Below the pieces are notes generated by a model that saw nothing but the letters and a program-made list of their open reading frames with translations, was not told where the DNA came from and ran no database searches. The position numbers and the translations under genes were made by a program. Below, piece by piece: positions 11,701 to 23,140 of a stretch of 64,000 bases of DNA. This DNA is from Lamellibrachia columna (lineage: Eukaryota; Annelida; Polychaeta; Sabellida; Siboglinidae): the NCBI GenBank assembly GCA_963662155.1, contig OY759262.1:62473426-62537425 (forward strand), in the 5' to 3' direction. Positions within the stretch are counted from its first letter, which is position 1; every line of letters begins with the position of its first letter.

Positions 11701-12660
11701 TGCAGTACCAAGCTGGCAAGCCGACAGCGCAAGCGGACAACTAGGCCAATTGCGTACGGTACGCATGCAGTAGGCTATAGACCCCCCGTGTATGCACTGC
11801 CTATGCAACCACTGCTACCAACTCCTCCTTCCTTGCTTACGTAATTTGTAGACAGCCCCGAAAAGAATAGCTGAGGCACCCCTTCCCCCATTACTGGGAA
11901 ATCAAGGTTAGAGTAGCGTGATTCACATGACAGGCTTCTCAAGCAAATTTAAGTCAACCTAGATCTAAGAGCTGTGTATTGTCAACAATACGAGTTATCT
12001 TCAAGAATTAGTTTGTAATACTCAGATATCCTACTTTTCAAACATAATTGATTATACACACCTAATGAGATTTTATATTTTTAGTTGTATGAATAGCGTC
12101 GGGTGATCTTCATTCGCGTTTTACCCTTGTGTAGTAGGTACAGGCAGTTAGTGTCACAAGACAACAACATATATGTTATTACATAGATGATCTATTACTT
12201 TGTAGAAATACAGGATGATTAAATAGCATCAGATGATCTATATGTATGCCCTTATTTATATTGATGTTAAATTTTATTTTTCATTCTGGTATTTGACGAG
12301 AAGTATACCAGATAAGTATGGTTAACACAGAAGAACTGTCATGTTGAGACATTGAGTGAATGCATTGTTAACACAGAAGCACTGTCGTGTGGAGACAATG
12401 AGTGAATACATTGTTAATACGCACTCCCGGATTTGTCATCTGTTCTTGGTGCAAAGACCTAGTTAAATGTATCCTCTGGTGAGAGAAGTAAAATGTTAGT
12501 GGTAGCTCATTTCAATATACCATTTTATTTATGCTCACATAGTGATTCACGTGTAAACAAAGTAGGGAGTTATGGTTGTCTCGCTTAGAACGGATATTAT
12601 GCGTTATCATTACCGTACAATAAATGAGTTGTATCCTACATAATTTGTCTTGATTTATAG
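8788..12660. other. non-coding host DNA without recognised genes
   Basis: No ORF here has recognisable domains or convincing splice signals. Small structures include a perfect 25-nt palindrome at 9053-9077 (CACGACAGCAAA, C, then its complement), an 18-nt palindrome near 10725-10742 (CACAAAACATGTTTTGTG), and a GCAC-rich degenerate microsatellite at 10885-10940. ORFs at 10152-10496 and 11110-11376 resemble no known family and are treated as chance. Confidence 0.6.
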
Positions 12661-12664
12661 TATG

Positions 12665-13100
12665 CACCAATCGACCTCTACGGAAATGTGTTTTCTCGTG
12701 TTCTGAACCTGTTAACATAAGTTTATGTACACGTGTTTTCACGGGGAAATGTGTCCACAGAATTTCGTGAAACACGTGATTCCACATGTTCTGAACCAGA
12801 GTTAATAGTGTCTGTACACCCAATTTGTCCACAGAATATCGTGAATTCACAAATAGTACCACTTGAATTGAACCCATTGAGACATGTGATTTAACGTGTT
12901 CTGAACCACTGTACACACTTGTGTGTACACCCAATTTGTCCACACAAACCCGTGAATTCACGTACGGTAACACGTGAATTAAACTAATTGAAACACTTGA
13001 TTTCATGTGTTCTGAACCAGTTAATACACGTGTCTGTACACCCAATATGTCCACACAATCCCGTGAATTCACGTACGGAAACATGTGAATTCACCTTGAG
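12665..13100. repeat. ~120-bp tandem repeat, three to four copies
   Basis: Diverged copies of a roughly 120-bp unit share ATGTGTTCTGAACC, TGTACACCCAATTTGTCCAC and CCGTGAATTCACGTACGG. A minus-strand ORF of 190 codons crosses the array and encodes about 40-residue repeats. The unit length, not selection, probably keeps it open. The unit is rich in GTGAATTCAC-type palindromes. Confidence 0.75.
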
Positions 13101-13848
13101 AACACGTTAAATCACGTATCAATATTACCTGGGACATTTAATTAACGTCATGCTTGGATGCTGCAATTACTCGACGAAAACTATTCCTACATTTAAGATA
13201 TAAGCCATGTGGTCTTTTTTGGTGGTAGGCAACGAATCACGACTAGCATTCATTACCACAGTTCACTCAGATATAAAGCTAGAGACAGTGGTGGAAATGT
13301 GGACGAATAATCTTCGCAAAATAATTGCAGCGTGGCTGAATGCTTCCCGGAGAAGTTGAGATGGTGTTGTAATGAACAGGTGTACCAGGAGGTGAACTGG
13401 TAAGCACGTTGAACAATCCCAACGACTGGATAGCGTGCTGTATAACAACGTACCTTTACTTGAGGTCTTCTTACAGGTGCTGCTGTAGCCAGAAACAATT
13501 ATGATGGACCGAGAGTAAACAATATCACTAAAGGTCACTTCAATAGGATCGCTGTTGCCTATCCCCACTTTGTGTGTTTGCACAGGTAGGTGTCATAATG
13601 TCGAATTTCTGCGAATTGCTATTATATGAACTATTTTACTGGATATGGTGAGGTAAATGTTAAAGTGTATATAGACGGATTACATCAACAAGTTATGCAA
13701 TAATAGTATCCAAGTGTGGTGTGGGAGCCCACATTGGAAGTTTATTGTTAGGCGTGGGGCATGAACAGGTTATGCAATAATTGTACCCATGATGTTTTCG
13801 CTTTTGGCATGGTACATTATATTAAAAGGGGTATCAACGTAATGGGAC
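13101..13848. other. non-coding host DNA between repeats
   Basis: I see no supported gene. Minus-strand ORFs of 81 and 106 codons at 13253-13583 overlap each other in different frames and have no recognisable domain. Confidence 0.5.
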
Positions 13849-15035
13849 TTCAATTGCCTTCCCCGCGCGCGCGACACCAATGCGTCCGCACGAGCCTCCT
13901 CACGACACGTTATCCGTCTCCACGACATATTGACGGCTGGCGTACTGTATGTCCAGCCGACCGTTCAACTGTCTTCCCGTGTGCGACATCAGAGCGTCCG
14001 CGTCAGCCGTCGTCACGAAACATCCCGTCTCCACGATCTATTGACATCTGGCCTACTATCGACCAGCCGACAACAACCTCGACATCACTGCGGTCGAACG
14101 TATTCAGCTGGCGGCGAGATCATGCGACCGACGGCCACATCTGTTATCGTTCTATTCAACCCAGCAGAATGACGCGAAGGGTATTGTTGACTTTGTGCGT
14201 CATAAGGCACGCTTCTGTGACTATTTTTGTTTTGTTTTCTGAACATTATATTATAAGTGTGAAATACGCCTTTCTGCTTGTGACGAATTTATTAACACTG
14301 ATGTCTATTATTTCATTTGCACCATTTCAGTTAGGTTTTGATTAATTGTAAACACATTCATGTTGATTACCTTGGTGTTGTTTTTCCTTTGTGGAAATTT
14401 CTTACACTCATATGTTGAGTTTAATGTAAGTACGGCCCACCCCTGGTTTTGCGTGGACCACCACCGAAATCCGTGACACATAACTAGACAGAACCGCCTT
14501 GCAAGCAAACCAGTCGTGGTCCTCATTGGATTCATGACTGGAACAGATATTACAAAAACTGTAATGATGAATGGTGGGGAGGGGGGAGAATGTCATATTA
14601 GATTAAAAAACTCACTTTTACAGGTGTTCTAATAAATCAGTATTGGTGCTGAATGGTAATGGCTTTTGATTTGGTAACCTGCTTGAATTTTGTGATGTTA
14701 TTATTTATTCTTTCCCTGTGCATCCTTCTTGTCAAGGGATATATTTATTTTGATAAGCATGCTGTACTCAAGAAGAGTACGTCATTTATATATGAGTACA
14801 ACCATCTGGTAAAATGGATATCGCTCAAACAGAGATAAATATAATTGGTTGATTCTGTAATTTTCCTCTTCAGAATACCAAAGTGTAGGTGTGATCTGTG
14901 TCACTGAAGCAGTTCTATGTGACTTGTGTGTTTGTGTGAGACAGGATGAAGGACTCTGCACGCTGGCATCTCTGTAACAGGATAGTGACCGCCGCCTTCC
15001 ACTCCACCATCCAGTTGTGGAGCGTCATGATCAGT
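13849..15035. repeat. host repeat copy A, uninterrupted (contains the empty Polinton target)
   Basis: This stretch is paralogous to 21672-22474 followed by 37629-38105. Shared landmarks in order are: CCTTCCCCGCGCGCGCG; two about 118-bp units with GTCGTCACGA and CTCCACGA(TC/CA)TATTGAC; GCGAGATCATGCGACCGACG; GAAATACGCCTTTCTGCTTG; AACCGCCTTGCAAGCAAACC; and a 3' part with AACTGTAATGATGAATGGT and GGTAAAATGGATATCGCTC. Copy A runs straight through the point where the Polinton interrupts copy B. Its GC-rich first 300 bp give long but unconvincing ORFs (13761-14345). Confidence 0.85.
14542..14547. other. paralogous empty insertion site (AACAGA) of the Polinton target
   Basis: In copy A the sequence reads GG-AACAGA-TATTACAAAAACTG without interruption. 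In copy B the same left flank ends GG-AACAGA at 22474, the Polinton follows, and the right flank resumes AACAGA-CATTACAAAAACTG at 37629. The hexamer is single in copy A and duplicated around the element in copy B, which defines target site and duplication length directly from sequence. Confidence 0.9.
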
Positions 15036-15385
15036 CATTTATAGATAAGTACAATAATCTGGTAAAATGGATATCGCTCAAATGGAGATACATATAATTG
15101 GTTGATTCTGTAATTTTTTCTCAGCAGAATACCAAAGTGTGTGTTTGTGATCTGTGTCATTGAAGCAGTTCTATTTAACTTGTGTGTTTGTGTGATACAG
15201 GATGAAGAACTCTGCACACTGGCATCTCTTGTGGTGTCTGACGGAGGAGATAGATCAGGTGGTCCTCAATGCCAAGGTGCTCAACGCTGTCCAGGAGAAC
15301 TGTAACATGATGGTGGCCGCCGCCTTCCACTCCATCATCCAGTTGTGGAACGTCGTGATCAGCAATGATGGCGGCCTCGTCACGC
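14790..15385. repeat. tandem duplication of an intron-exon segment, two copies
   Basis: Two direct copies (about 14785-15030 and 15040-15385) share GTAAAATGGATATCGCTCAAA, AATACCAAAGTGT, a TTGTGTGTTTGTGTGA(G/T)ACAG acceptor and the exon start GATGAAG(G/A)ACTCTGCAC. The first copy lacks most of the exon: it jumps from GGCATCTCTG to the ACCGCCGCCTTCCACTCC end, so only the second could encode it. The upstream part is also present to the right of the Polinton (37870-38100) without the exon. Confidence 0.8.
15201..15385 (+). CDS. candidate exon encoding an alpha-helical segment
   Basis: The block follows the acceptor TGTGATACAG and ends at a donor-like CACGC|GTGAGA (GT at 15386). One frame gives an amphipathic, helix-like segment with LTEEIDQVVLNAKVLNAVQE, then AAAFHSIIQLWNVVI. 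A second frame at the very start (DEELCTLASLVV) also looks coding, so a one-base slip may exist near 15238. Exon-like blocks at 16895-17035 and 17405-17499 on the same strand could belong to the same gene. I do not recognise the protein. Confidence 0.45.
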
Positions 15386-15963
15386 GTGAGATAGGTCAGT
15401 CAGTGAGATAGGTCTGTCAGGAGAAAAGGGCTTTGAGGAGAATCATGTTACTGTCATGGGCACCAGGTGTCTAAATGCTGCACCATAGTCACACAACACC
15501 ATGTTTGTAGAGGGATGCTAAAAGTTGGCAAACTTTGTATTGAAATGTTGTTTCTCATAAGCATTTTATACACTATTTATGAAAATGTTGACCACATCAT
15601 TGAATTTATTAAATATAACTATTTACCAAGCTAATGGTGCTCTTCCTTCTTGTTCACCGCTTTATAGGGGTGAGGGTCAGGTGAAACATTCATCCTTCTT
15701 TTGTCCAACCTCTTTGTTCTCTTTATTCGACGAACCAAGTTGTTCTCACAAACTTGCAGCTACAATTGTTGATGTTATGCCAACGCCATTGTCTCCAGAC
15801 CATAGAGACATGCCGGTGCAACACGCTCACTCAGGATTTTCCCTGTCAGCATTTTCAAAACGTTTCTCTCCAACATGACTCCCTCTACGTTTCTCCAAGC
15901 ATTCGCTCCCGCTTGTATACAACGTCTTTATTCTACCTATGAATGCCCATCCTCCGTAACCTT

Positions 15964-16430
15964 TCATCTAAGGTACACAAAGCCATCCACTTGCTTGATC
16001 TCCTTACCTTCCAAACTGATGGTCAGCTCCTCTCTCTGGTGTCCAACCCACGTCCGTGCTTCTTGAACGCCCCCTTCCATTCCTCCAGCAGTTCCTGTAG
16101 TTCTTGTTTGTTCTCTGCTATTTTGGCCAAATCGTCTGCATACACCATATTCCTGAGAAGGTCCACAAATCCCATTGCCAATCTCCCATGCATCTCCAAC
16201 CATTTCTCTACCAGCTGTCTTAATGCAAACATCCCATCAGTCGTTCCTTTTCCCTTTCTGAATCCCTGTTGTTCTTCCCCGAATTCTTGCTCTACTCTCT
16301 TTCTGATCCTCCCATCCAGGGTCCTCTCTAGCAGCTTCATGATGTGACTTAGAAATGCGATGCCTCTGTATTTCCCAGGTCTTGCGCATCTCCCTTCTTC
16401 TACAATATTGGGACAATTAGCTCTGTTCAC
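15964..16430 (-). pseudogene. LINE reverse transcriptase fragment
   Basis: On the minus strand, frames with GKYRGIAFLSHIMKLLE, then QQGFRKGKGTTDGMFALRQL and MVYADDLAKIAE are diagnostic of non-LTR retrotransposon reverse transcriptase: motifs 1-4 and the catalytic F/YADD box. The piece between the FVDL start of motif A and YADD is missing, an internal deletion that removes the first catalytic Asp region. Frames change near 16100-16200. A related minus-strand LINE piece lies at 38100-38470. Dead fragment. Confidence 0.8.
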
Positions 16431-16894
16431 TACTCGTCTGGTACGTTACCTTTCCTTATACATGTATTCACTACAGACAGACCAACATACACTTCTTTAT
16501 AGGTTAGTTAGAGTACACAGAATATGTAGTTTTCAATGTCTGCATACACATACTGAAAACTAAAGCTGATTGAGTGTTATTGTTTCTGCATCCTACCTAC
16601 ACAAATGCAGAAGTTCCCGCTGAGTATGAAGGGCAGAGACCATAGTGGGAACAGTATCACACCCCTCAGTGTCTATATCACCCCCAAAACAATCTCCCTG
16701 CTTGCTACATTTGACTAGAATATTTAAACTAAAAGTTATAAATATTGACTAATTCACAGAAGCTGCACTTAAGACGTCTCATTTACATGTGTTGATTATA
16801 TTTGTTACGCTAATGTGCAAGTTGCTCCTGTGAAGCAGGGCAGTTTAGGCATTGTACATTTCTTGACTGTTTTCAGCCCTGAGTTGGAAATGGA

Positions 16895-17035
16895 TTAAGA
16901 TAGCCTACTGGACAGTTTCGGGAGCTGTGCAGCACCAAGAGTCAGTGGGACAGGCCCACAGCTCTTCCAGGCATTCACCGTACACACCAGTCACATCACC
17001 AAAGTGATGCTGTCAGCAAAGCATCTCGTCTCTGG
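16895..17035 (+). CDS. candidate exon, unidentified
   Basis: An open frame SLLDSFGSCAAPRVSG continues to FTVHTSHITKVMLSAKHLVSG and ends at a donor-like TCTCTG|GTAGGT near 17036. A stop (TAA) lies just upstream in frame, so the acceptor would be the AAG ending at about 16899, or another near it. The C-terminal half looks like an amphipathic helix. It may join with the exon at 15201-15385 and the one at 17405-17499. A vague similarity to focal-adhesion helical bundles was not strong enough to name. Confidence 0.35.
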
Positions 17036-17404
17036 TAGGTCCAATTCCCAGGTATATTTCTGGGGAAAATATTCAAATATACCTGGAAAAGCTTTGTTTC
17101 ATGATGGTGACCATGTCACGTTTATGGCATGATTTTCAGTGGGCCATTAATCACATATACTACTATATGACATCCACAGTTATATAAAATATACAAGTAA
17201 AAGCTTGGTTTTCTTTTCAAGTAATCCAAATTGAAGCATTGATTATGACCATATCAGCTTTCTTTTGATACGACGCAGCTTATCAGTAACAGGTGCTTGA
17301 ATAAAGGAAAGTTAATCACTGTAGCTCACTGCTGAGTTTGCAGTGTGCTCTGAGTATAACCATGTACATACTTGGAACGTGACCTGATTCCTTGCCATGA
17401 CCAG

Positions 17405-17499
17405 CACACAGCCCGGCTCAGTTGCCTTGGCATCATTCAAGGTTATCCCCATAGAGAGGGTGGAACCACACCTTCAGTATATCCACAGTAACAACTTTG
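17405..17499 (+). CDS. candidate exon, unidentified
   Basis: A short block between a CCAG acceptor and the donor TTTG|GTAAGT (GT at 17500). The frame starting at the second base reads TQPGSVALASFKVIPIERV, then EPHLQYIHSNNFG. Splice signals and composition are exon-like, but at 95 bp chance cannot be excluded. It follows the exon at 16895-17035 by about 370 bp on the same strand. Confidence 0.38.
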
Positions 17500-18849
17500 G
17501 TAAGTCACATTGACAGGATCTAGAATTACAAGAATTAGATATTCCAGTAAATTAGAATATATTCGGTTACGTAATAAAAAAAATTAATTTGGCCTTTACC
17601 TTCCACTGTGCTGCGCTACAAAGTGATGTCCGGGTCGAAATGTGGATAACTATAGTTGTTGTTCCTGCTGTTTTATTGGAAAACTGGGAATCCCTTTTTC
17701 TGAGACAGGACCCGCCCGTTATGTGAAGACGAATGCTTTTATCTAGGAAAAGAAATCAAATTCACATTCGAGGAGCCACCTTAAAATGTTTATTTAATCA
17801 AGTCACTTGGCCAGCAAATTGTATTGTTTACTGATGTGATAATAACTTACTATCAACTAACCGTAATTCAATTATAGGCTTTCATATGCAAACACAGCCG
17901 CAATCAACCTCGAAAAGTGGACAATTTGCAGACATTCTGTGTGTAATGCAGTAGCAGAATAATATCCAGGATATACTTATGAAGAGATACTGTCTCATAA
18001 ACAGTATTTCTGGAATATTGTCCGTGGATTTAATGATGAGATATTGTCCAGATAATATTGGTAAGGATACAATCAGGAGGGTCAGCGAACATACCATGAC
18101 TCGTGCAACTCTTTTGCTCACCGCCGCATTCGGGGAATTGTTTTTGGAATTACATGCATCCTACTTATATTGAGTACGATAACTTATTAGTCTTTTCTCA
18201 ATTGTATCACCTGTAAACAAAGGAAAGAGGCATTTGTTGTAATTTTACAATGACACTAAACATTCAAACACTACCACACCCAGTCACTGTGCAAATATGC
18301 GCATGGAACAATTTTATAATATTTCATCAATTTATGAATGGGAAGGTATATTTTATTTGCAAACTCCATTTTTACTTGACAACTATTATAGCCTATGTAC
18401 TATAATAATATTTGCATATGTGTTTGTATGTATTATTATTCAGGCAAAGTTGTGACCACATTTATATGGACGAACCAATGTGGTACATAACTCCGTATGT
18501 TATGCATGGTTGGGCAACCTAAACTGACTTTACCATAAACTGTCAGGGCGATCAGGGCGAAATGCCCCAGGTATATGGGTGGCTGTCTTGCCCCAGAGTG
18601 CACCAATATGGCTTTTTGGGGTATGCTTCCTACTGCAAATGTTCATCCTCCCATGGTCGTCGGCATACTGCTTCGAATGTTCATCCTATCATTCCACCAT
18701 GATTCAACATATGTGTTGCTCATTTACATGTTGGTATTGTTCTTATGTAATATAGCTATCTGTAATATAGATGTAATGTTTGGTCGAGTTAGAATTATAT
18801 ATTTTTGAAATGCAACCATTGGTTGATTCAGACAGAAAAGGAAGCATTT
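17500..18849. other. non-coding AT-rich DNA
   Basis: No supported gene, RNA or repeat beyond short AT-rich tracts. Overlapping ORFs on opposite strands at 17882-18173 and 18575-18808 have no recognisable domain. Confidence 0.5.
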
Positions 18850-19017
18850 AACTAGACCGTTTTTCTTACATCTATGCGTAACAAGATATTTGTAAATTTT
18901 GTTTTTTAACATATTCACATGGCCTGCATTAACAGAAACTGTAGATAATCTGTCCCATTCATTTATTGGCCTTAAGGAGGATGAAATGACAACTCCTGTG
19001 TATATCACTCCAGACAC
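18850..19017 (-). pseudogene. LINE ORF2 C-terminal fragment, minus strand
   Basis: Minus-strand frame with RPINEWDRLSTVSVNAG then VNMLKNKIYKYL. The motif R-x-x-N-x-W-(N/D)-x-L-(P/S) followed by a V-x-x-F/L-K-N-x-(L/I)-(D/Y)-x-(Y/F) helix is the standard end of CR1/Jockey-like ORF2 proteins. The plus-strand fragment at 39780-40096 shows the same pattern. No reverse transcriptase domain accompanies it. Confidence 0.6.
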
Positions 19018-19559
19018 AAGGGGAAAATTAATGAATTCGGTTTTGCTATAATTGATGAAACCATGCCAAAGACATCACGTTCCATCTATTCGTATTTTAG
19101 CGCCTTTGTTTTTAAAGACCTCTGTCCAGATATACAGGTTATTGGAGGTTTCATGTAAAGTCTCTCAATCCCGCTGAGCCTCAAAAATTGTATGGTAATT
19201 AGACTGAATTAATATTACACAATTAATTGTTTCAGTACTATGAGGGAAAGTGAATTTTGGCAAAAGTGTACCCTGTACGTGAAAACGCCCATATACAAAT
19301 GTATTTATTATTACGTTAACTTTAAATAATGTCAAAATTATAACTTATGTTTGTTTGTGCGGTCGGGGTTCCAACAAAATGAAGGCATTGCCACATGGTT
19401 CCTCCTGGAAGTGTTTAAGGACAATCAGTGCGGACAGTACTGGTGACACAGCAAATGATAAAGACTGAATTTATGCCATTCAGTGAACCATGCAGACTTG
19501 AGCGGATCCAGACACTGGCTAGTGGGTCCAAGCAGTGTATAGAAAGAGACCATTTCGTT

Positions 19560-20060
19560 GCTGAGGCTATCTGCCGCATTTGATACCATTGGTCAAAGGA
19601 CGACTTATTAAAAGCATGTCAATGTGGTGTGGCATAACTGGCACAGATCTGGTTCTCATCATATTTAACTGATAGATACAAAAGAATGAAGATAGCGAAT
19701 TGTTTCTCAGCTGCGCTCCCTACTTCACGTAGTATTCCTCAGGGTGTTTCACTCTCTACGCTACTCTACTTGGCTCAGTTATCCAACGTCACAACTTGGA
19801 TTACCAAGTGTATGCAAATAAATCACAGACCTATTCTATTTTGTCTACACGAGATACTAATCACTTCCAAAACTAGCTGAGGGATCGTCTCCACAAAATC
19901 TTCCATTGGATGACAGAGACCACATTAAAGTTAAATGCAAGTAAATCCGAGTTTGTTATTATTGGTAGGGTAAATGTTGCATGTCTATTTGAATCGATTA
20001 GGTGTGCACAATATGTTGCAAGACGTTTCCTTATGTGTCAGTCTTTAGATTGCATGTCGA
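19560..20060 (+). pseudogene. LINE reverse transcriptase fragment (CR1/Jockey-like)
   Basis: Pieces in successive frames are: LLRLSAAFDTIGQ (motif A, catalytic Asp present), WFSSYLTDRYKRMKI, SRSIPQGVSLSTLLYL (motif B, x-PQG), and WMTETTLKLNASKSEFVII (the segment that follows the catalytic YADD box). The YADD region itself is not recovered intact and several frameshifts separate the pieces. A long-dead insertion, truncated at both ends. Confidence 0.72.
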
Positions 20061-21590
20061 GAAGCACAGTAAAATCAAAACCTGTGGAAAGCATTAGTTT
20101 AACAGTGTGACCTGGCTGTTATTCGAAGAGAAAAAAATGTGCATATGTGCAGGAGTGCCATAAAACACTATCATTATATAGCCTTTTTGTTTTGGGAGTG
20201 ACGTAGAGTGATATAATGAAAGCATTGAGTTACTAAAATGCAAGGAAGGACATCAACATAATAATTTACATGTAAATGATTAAGGATTGACAGACGTTTG
20301 GTACGATGACAATAAAACTGATGCCGATTGATCAACTAATGCGAATCGAGAATAATAAACTGAATCTGAATATGTAATGATCGATATTCTTTTGTTTAAA
20401 AAATAAGAGACCAATGACGTGAGTGACACTTAGCCATTATCAGCCATTTGGTTGCACCTCCTATCGGTCGGTGGAGAGACCAATCCACAGTCACTGAATC
20501 TCTTATAGTTGCATTCGAGCAGCTCTCAGGGGAGACGTTTGTCGGCCCCCAGACCATTGTAGTTCTCCACCCAAACTACTGACAGACCCTTGTCGCCTTG
20601 TCGAAGCCGCCTTTTTACGAGGCGCCGACGTTGTCATGATAGACAGGGTTGGCGGCGTGTTGGAATTACAGAACCACAATGTCGTAGTCTCTACCTCTCC
20701 ATTTCCCTCTCCATCCCCTCCCTACCTTCCCCCTCCCTCCCTCTTGCCTTTCCTCCCTGCCTCCCTCCCTGCCTCCCTCCCTGCCTCCCTCCCTGCCTCC
20801 CTCCCTCCCACCCTCCCTCCCACCCTCCCTCCCTCCATATTGACGTGACATCAGGAGTCAGTCGTTCCAGCATTTGCATGCGACCCACAAACATTTGATT
20901 TATCAAATGCACAATCAAATGTACGATCAAATGCATGCGTAATTCTTTGAATAATTATTGTTGTTATATTCACTTTCACATACCATTAAAAAAGTTCTCT
21001 GAAGTGAGCAGTACCAGATTATGAAATCGTTGTCTGACCTGTGAATTCACTTTCACACCGTGCTCCTTAAAAAGTGCTCTGTATGTCAAATGTTCAATGC
21101 CTGAGCTGTTGTTTATACAACATGGAAATACCAACTGGTCTGTAGGATTATGGCTTCAGAGATTACCTGTTCATTGAAACAAATTAAACAATGCAGTCAA
21201 ATGACTCCTTTGTGTTGTGTTGACACTGTTGGGGTGGTTTCGCGTGGCAGCTCATCTGGGGGAGTAAACAGCAGCAGTAGTATCGTCGCCATGTAGTTCA
21301 CTTTCTTAATTTACTACACAACTATTGGTCATTTGTGTCTTTGTATTGAAGGAATAATGCGCAGCAAGTGTTCGGATATTCACGATGATGTCCGGCAAGG
21401 CCTGATATGAAGACAACTTTGCTCCCATTGACAACGGCGAGTGAAAACCCAGACAACACAATACCACGCAATTAATTACTGCGCATTTGACTGTATGCGT
21501 TGACTGTCTGCATCGGCTGTATCTTGTCTTCTGCTGCCTACTGACTGCTTGCGACTGTTCAGCTATCTCTCCATGTAAGACAACACTGCG
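20061..21590. other. non-coding host DNA with one CCTCCCTG microsatellite
   Basis: Contains the microsatellite at 20700-20838 and otherwise no recognisable feature. ORFs over the microsatellite (20590-20936, both strands) are low-complexity artefacts. A minus-strand ORF of 101 codons at 21306-21611 has no known domain. Confidence 0.55.
20700..20838. repeat. (CCTCCCTG/CCTCCCTCC)n microsatellite
   Basis: A pure pyrimidine run on the plus strand: CCTC-rich sequence that settles into an about 12-bp CCTGCCTCCCTC repeat from 20755, then CCCACCCTCCCT. Long homopurine-homopyrimidine tracts of this sort can form triplex DNA. Confidence 0.9.
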
Positions 21591-22474
21591 TCCCGCATGA
21601 GCCATCTTCACGACACGTTCGTCGTCTCCACGTCATGTAGACGGCCGACTTACATAGCGTTCAGCCGACTGTTCAAGTGCCTTCCCCGCGCGCGCGACAA
21701 CCAGTTCGTCCGCACAAGCCGTCGTCACGACACGTTAGCCGTCTCTACGACACATTGACGGCTGGCGTACTGTGCGTCCATCCGACCGTTCAACCGTCTT
21801 CCCCATGTGCGACATCAAACCGTCCGCGTCAGCCGTCGTCACGAAACGTCGCCGTCTCCACGATCTATTGACATCCGGCCTACTATCGTCCAACCGCAAC
21901 AATATCGACATCACTGCGGTCGAACTTATTCAGCTGGCGGTGAGATCATGCGACCGACGGCCACATTAGTTATCGTTCTACTCAACCCAGCAGAATGACG
22001 CGAAGGGTATTGTTGACTTTGTGCGGCGTAAGGCACGCTACTGTGACTATTTTTTTCCGGAACATTGTATTATAAGTGTGAAATACGCCTTTCTGCTTGT
22101 GACGAATTTATTAAAACTGATGTCTGTGGTACGGTCTTGCAGGGGAATAGCCTCATCGGTGAACGTAAAGGAAAACGTAGGTTTTTAGTTTATTTGGTTT
22201 GAGGGTATTGACAACTTGATCTAGAGTTATAGTTTCTTTATTTCATTTGTACCATTTCACTTAGGCTTTGATTAATTGTAAACATATTCATGTGTATTAC
22301 CTTTGTGTTGTTTTTCATTTCTGGAAATTTCTTAAACTCATATGTTGAGCTTAATCTAAGTACGGCCTGCCCCTAGTTTTGCGCGAACCTCCACGTATAA
22401 CTAGATATAACCGCCTTGCAAGCAAACCAGTCATGGTCCTCTTGGAAATACATTGGATTCATTATTGGAACAGA
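21590..22474. repeat. host repeat copy B, left half (interrupted by the Polinton)
   Basis: Paralogue of 13849-14547. It has one extra copy of the about 118-bp GC-rich unit (starts near 21590, 21709, 21826). It also has an about 115-bp insertion around 22128-22240, containing GGTACGGTCTTGCAGGGG, that copy A lacks. It ends in AACAGA directly at the Polinton terminus. The right half resumes at 37629. Confidence 0.85.
22469..22474. repeat. target site duplication, left (AACAGA)
   Basis: Six bases immediately before the first AG of the Polinton, identical to 37629-37634. Six base pairs is the known duplication length for Polinton integration. Confidence 0.92.
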
Positions 22475-23140
22475 AGTAGTATGTATGTGTTTTTGAAGGA
22501 TCAAAAATGAGCAGATTTGGGGCTCATTCTGATTGGTTGAAATTTGAAATGGAGCGTTCTGATTGGTCGTGCGCTTATTGCCGCTAGGGGCGCCACCGTA
22601 TAACCCCCTATTATCGCTCAAACGAGCAGATTTGGGGCACTTTATGATTGGTCGAGAGCAGTTTCACCACCAGGGGGCGCCACGGGGTAATTTGCATAAA
22701 TTAGCATAAATTACACCGTTTTGTAGTGAAACCGTCACCAGGGGGCGCAACATGTCATCCCCTATTATCGCCCGAGGCACTGTTTTGCGGTAATGTTGTC
22801 ACCAGAGGGCGCTACGTATCAAGTATGTCGACGGTTCTGATTCGTCGAGAGCATATATTACACCCTTTTGTGGTAAAACCGTCACCAGGGGGCGCTACCG
22901 GTCAATTGTGTCGACGGTTTGTGACCTAGTTTCGACTGTTCTGATTGGTCGAGAGCCTTTTGTGGTGAAACCGTCACCAAGGGCGCCACAGGGACTCATT
23001 CTGATGGGTCGAGAGCCGTCACGTGACCTATGACGTCACAGCTCTTCGTTTGCATGTCACGTGACCTTTCTATGGAGGCTGCCATCTTGTTTTGCTGCCA
23101 TGTTGTTTTGCGATGATACGGTCACCAGGGGCGCACCATC
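22475..23140. repeat. left terminal inverted repeat of the Polinton
   Basis: Reads inward AGTAGTATG, GAAGGATCAAAAATGAGC, GATTGGTTGAAATTTG, TGGTCGAGAGC, the octamer ATTTGCAT, CACCAGGGGGCGC, CACGTGAC, TGACGTCA and GGAGGCTGCCATCTTG. The same order, reversed, ends the element at 37628. The match fades around 23130-23160. It is shorter than the right repeat because internal modules are present fewer times. A short telomere-like tract follows just inside at 23215-23239. Confidence 0.9.

Noticed and set aside
15201..17499. Resemblance of the three helical exon-like blocks to focal-adhesion or vinculin/Cas-type helical bundles
   Set aside because: Only a few hydrophobic positions agree and the order of blocks does not match any such protein I could confirm, so no name was given.
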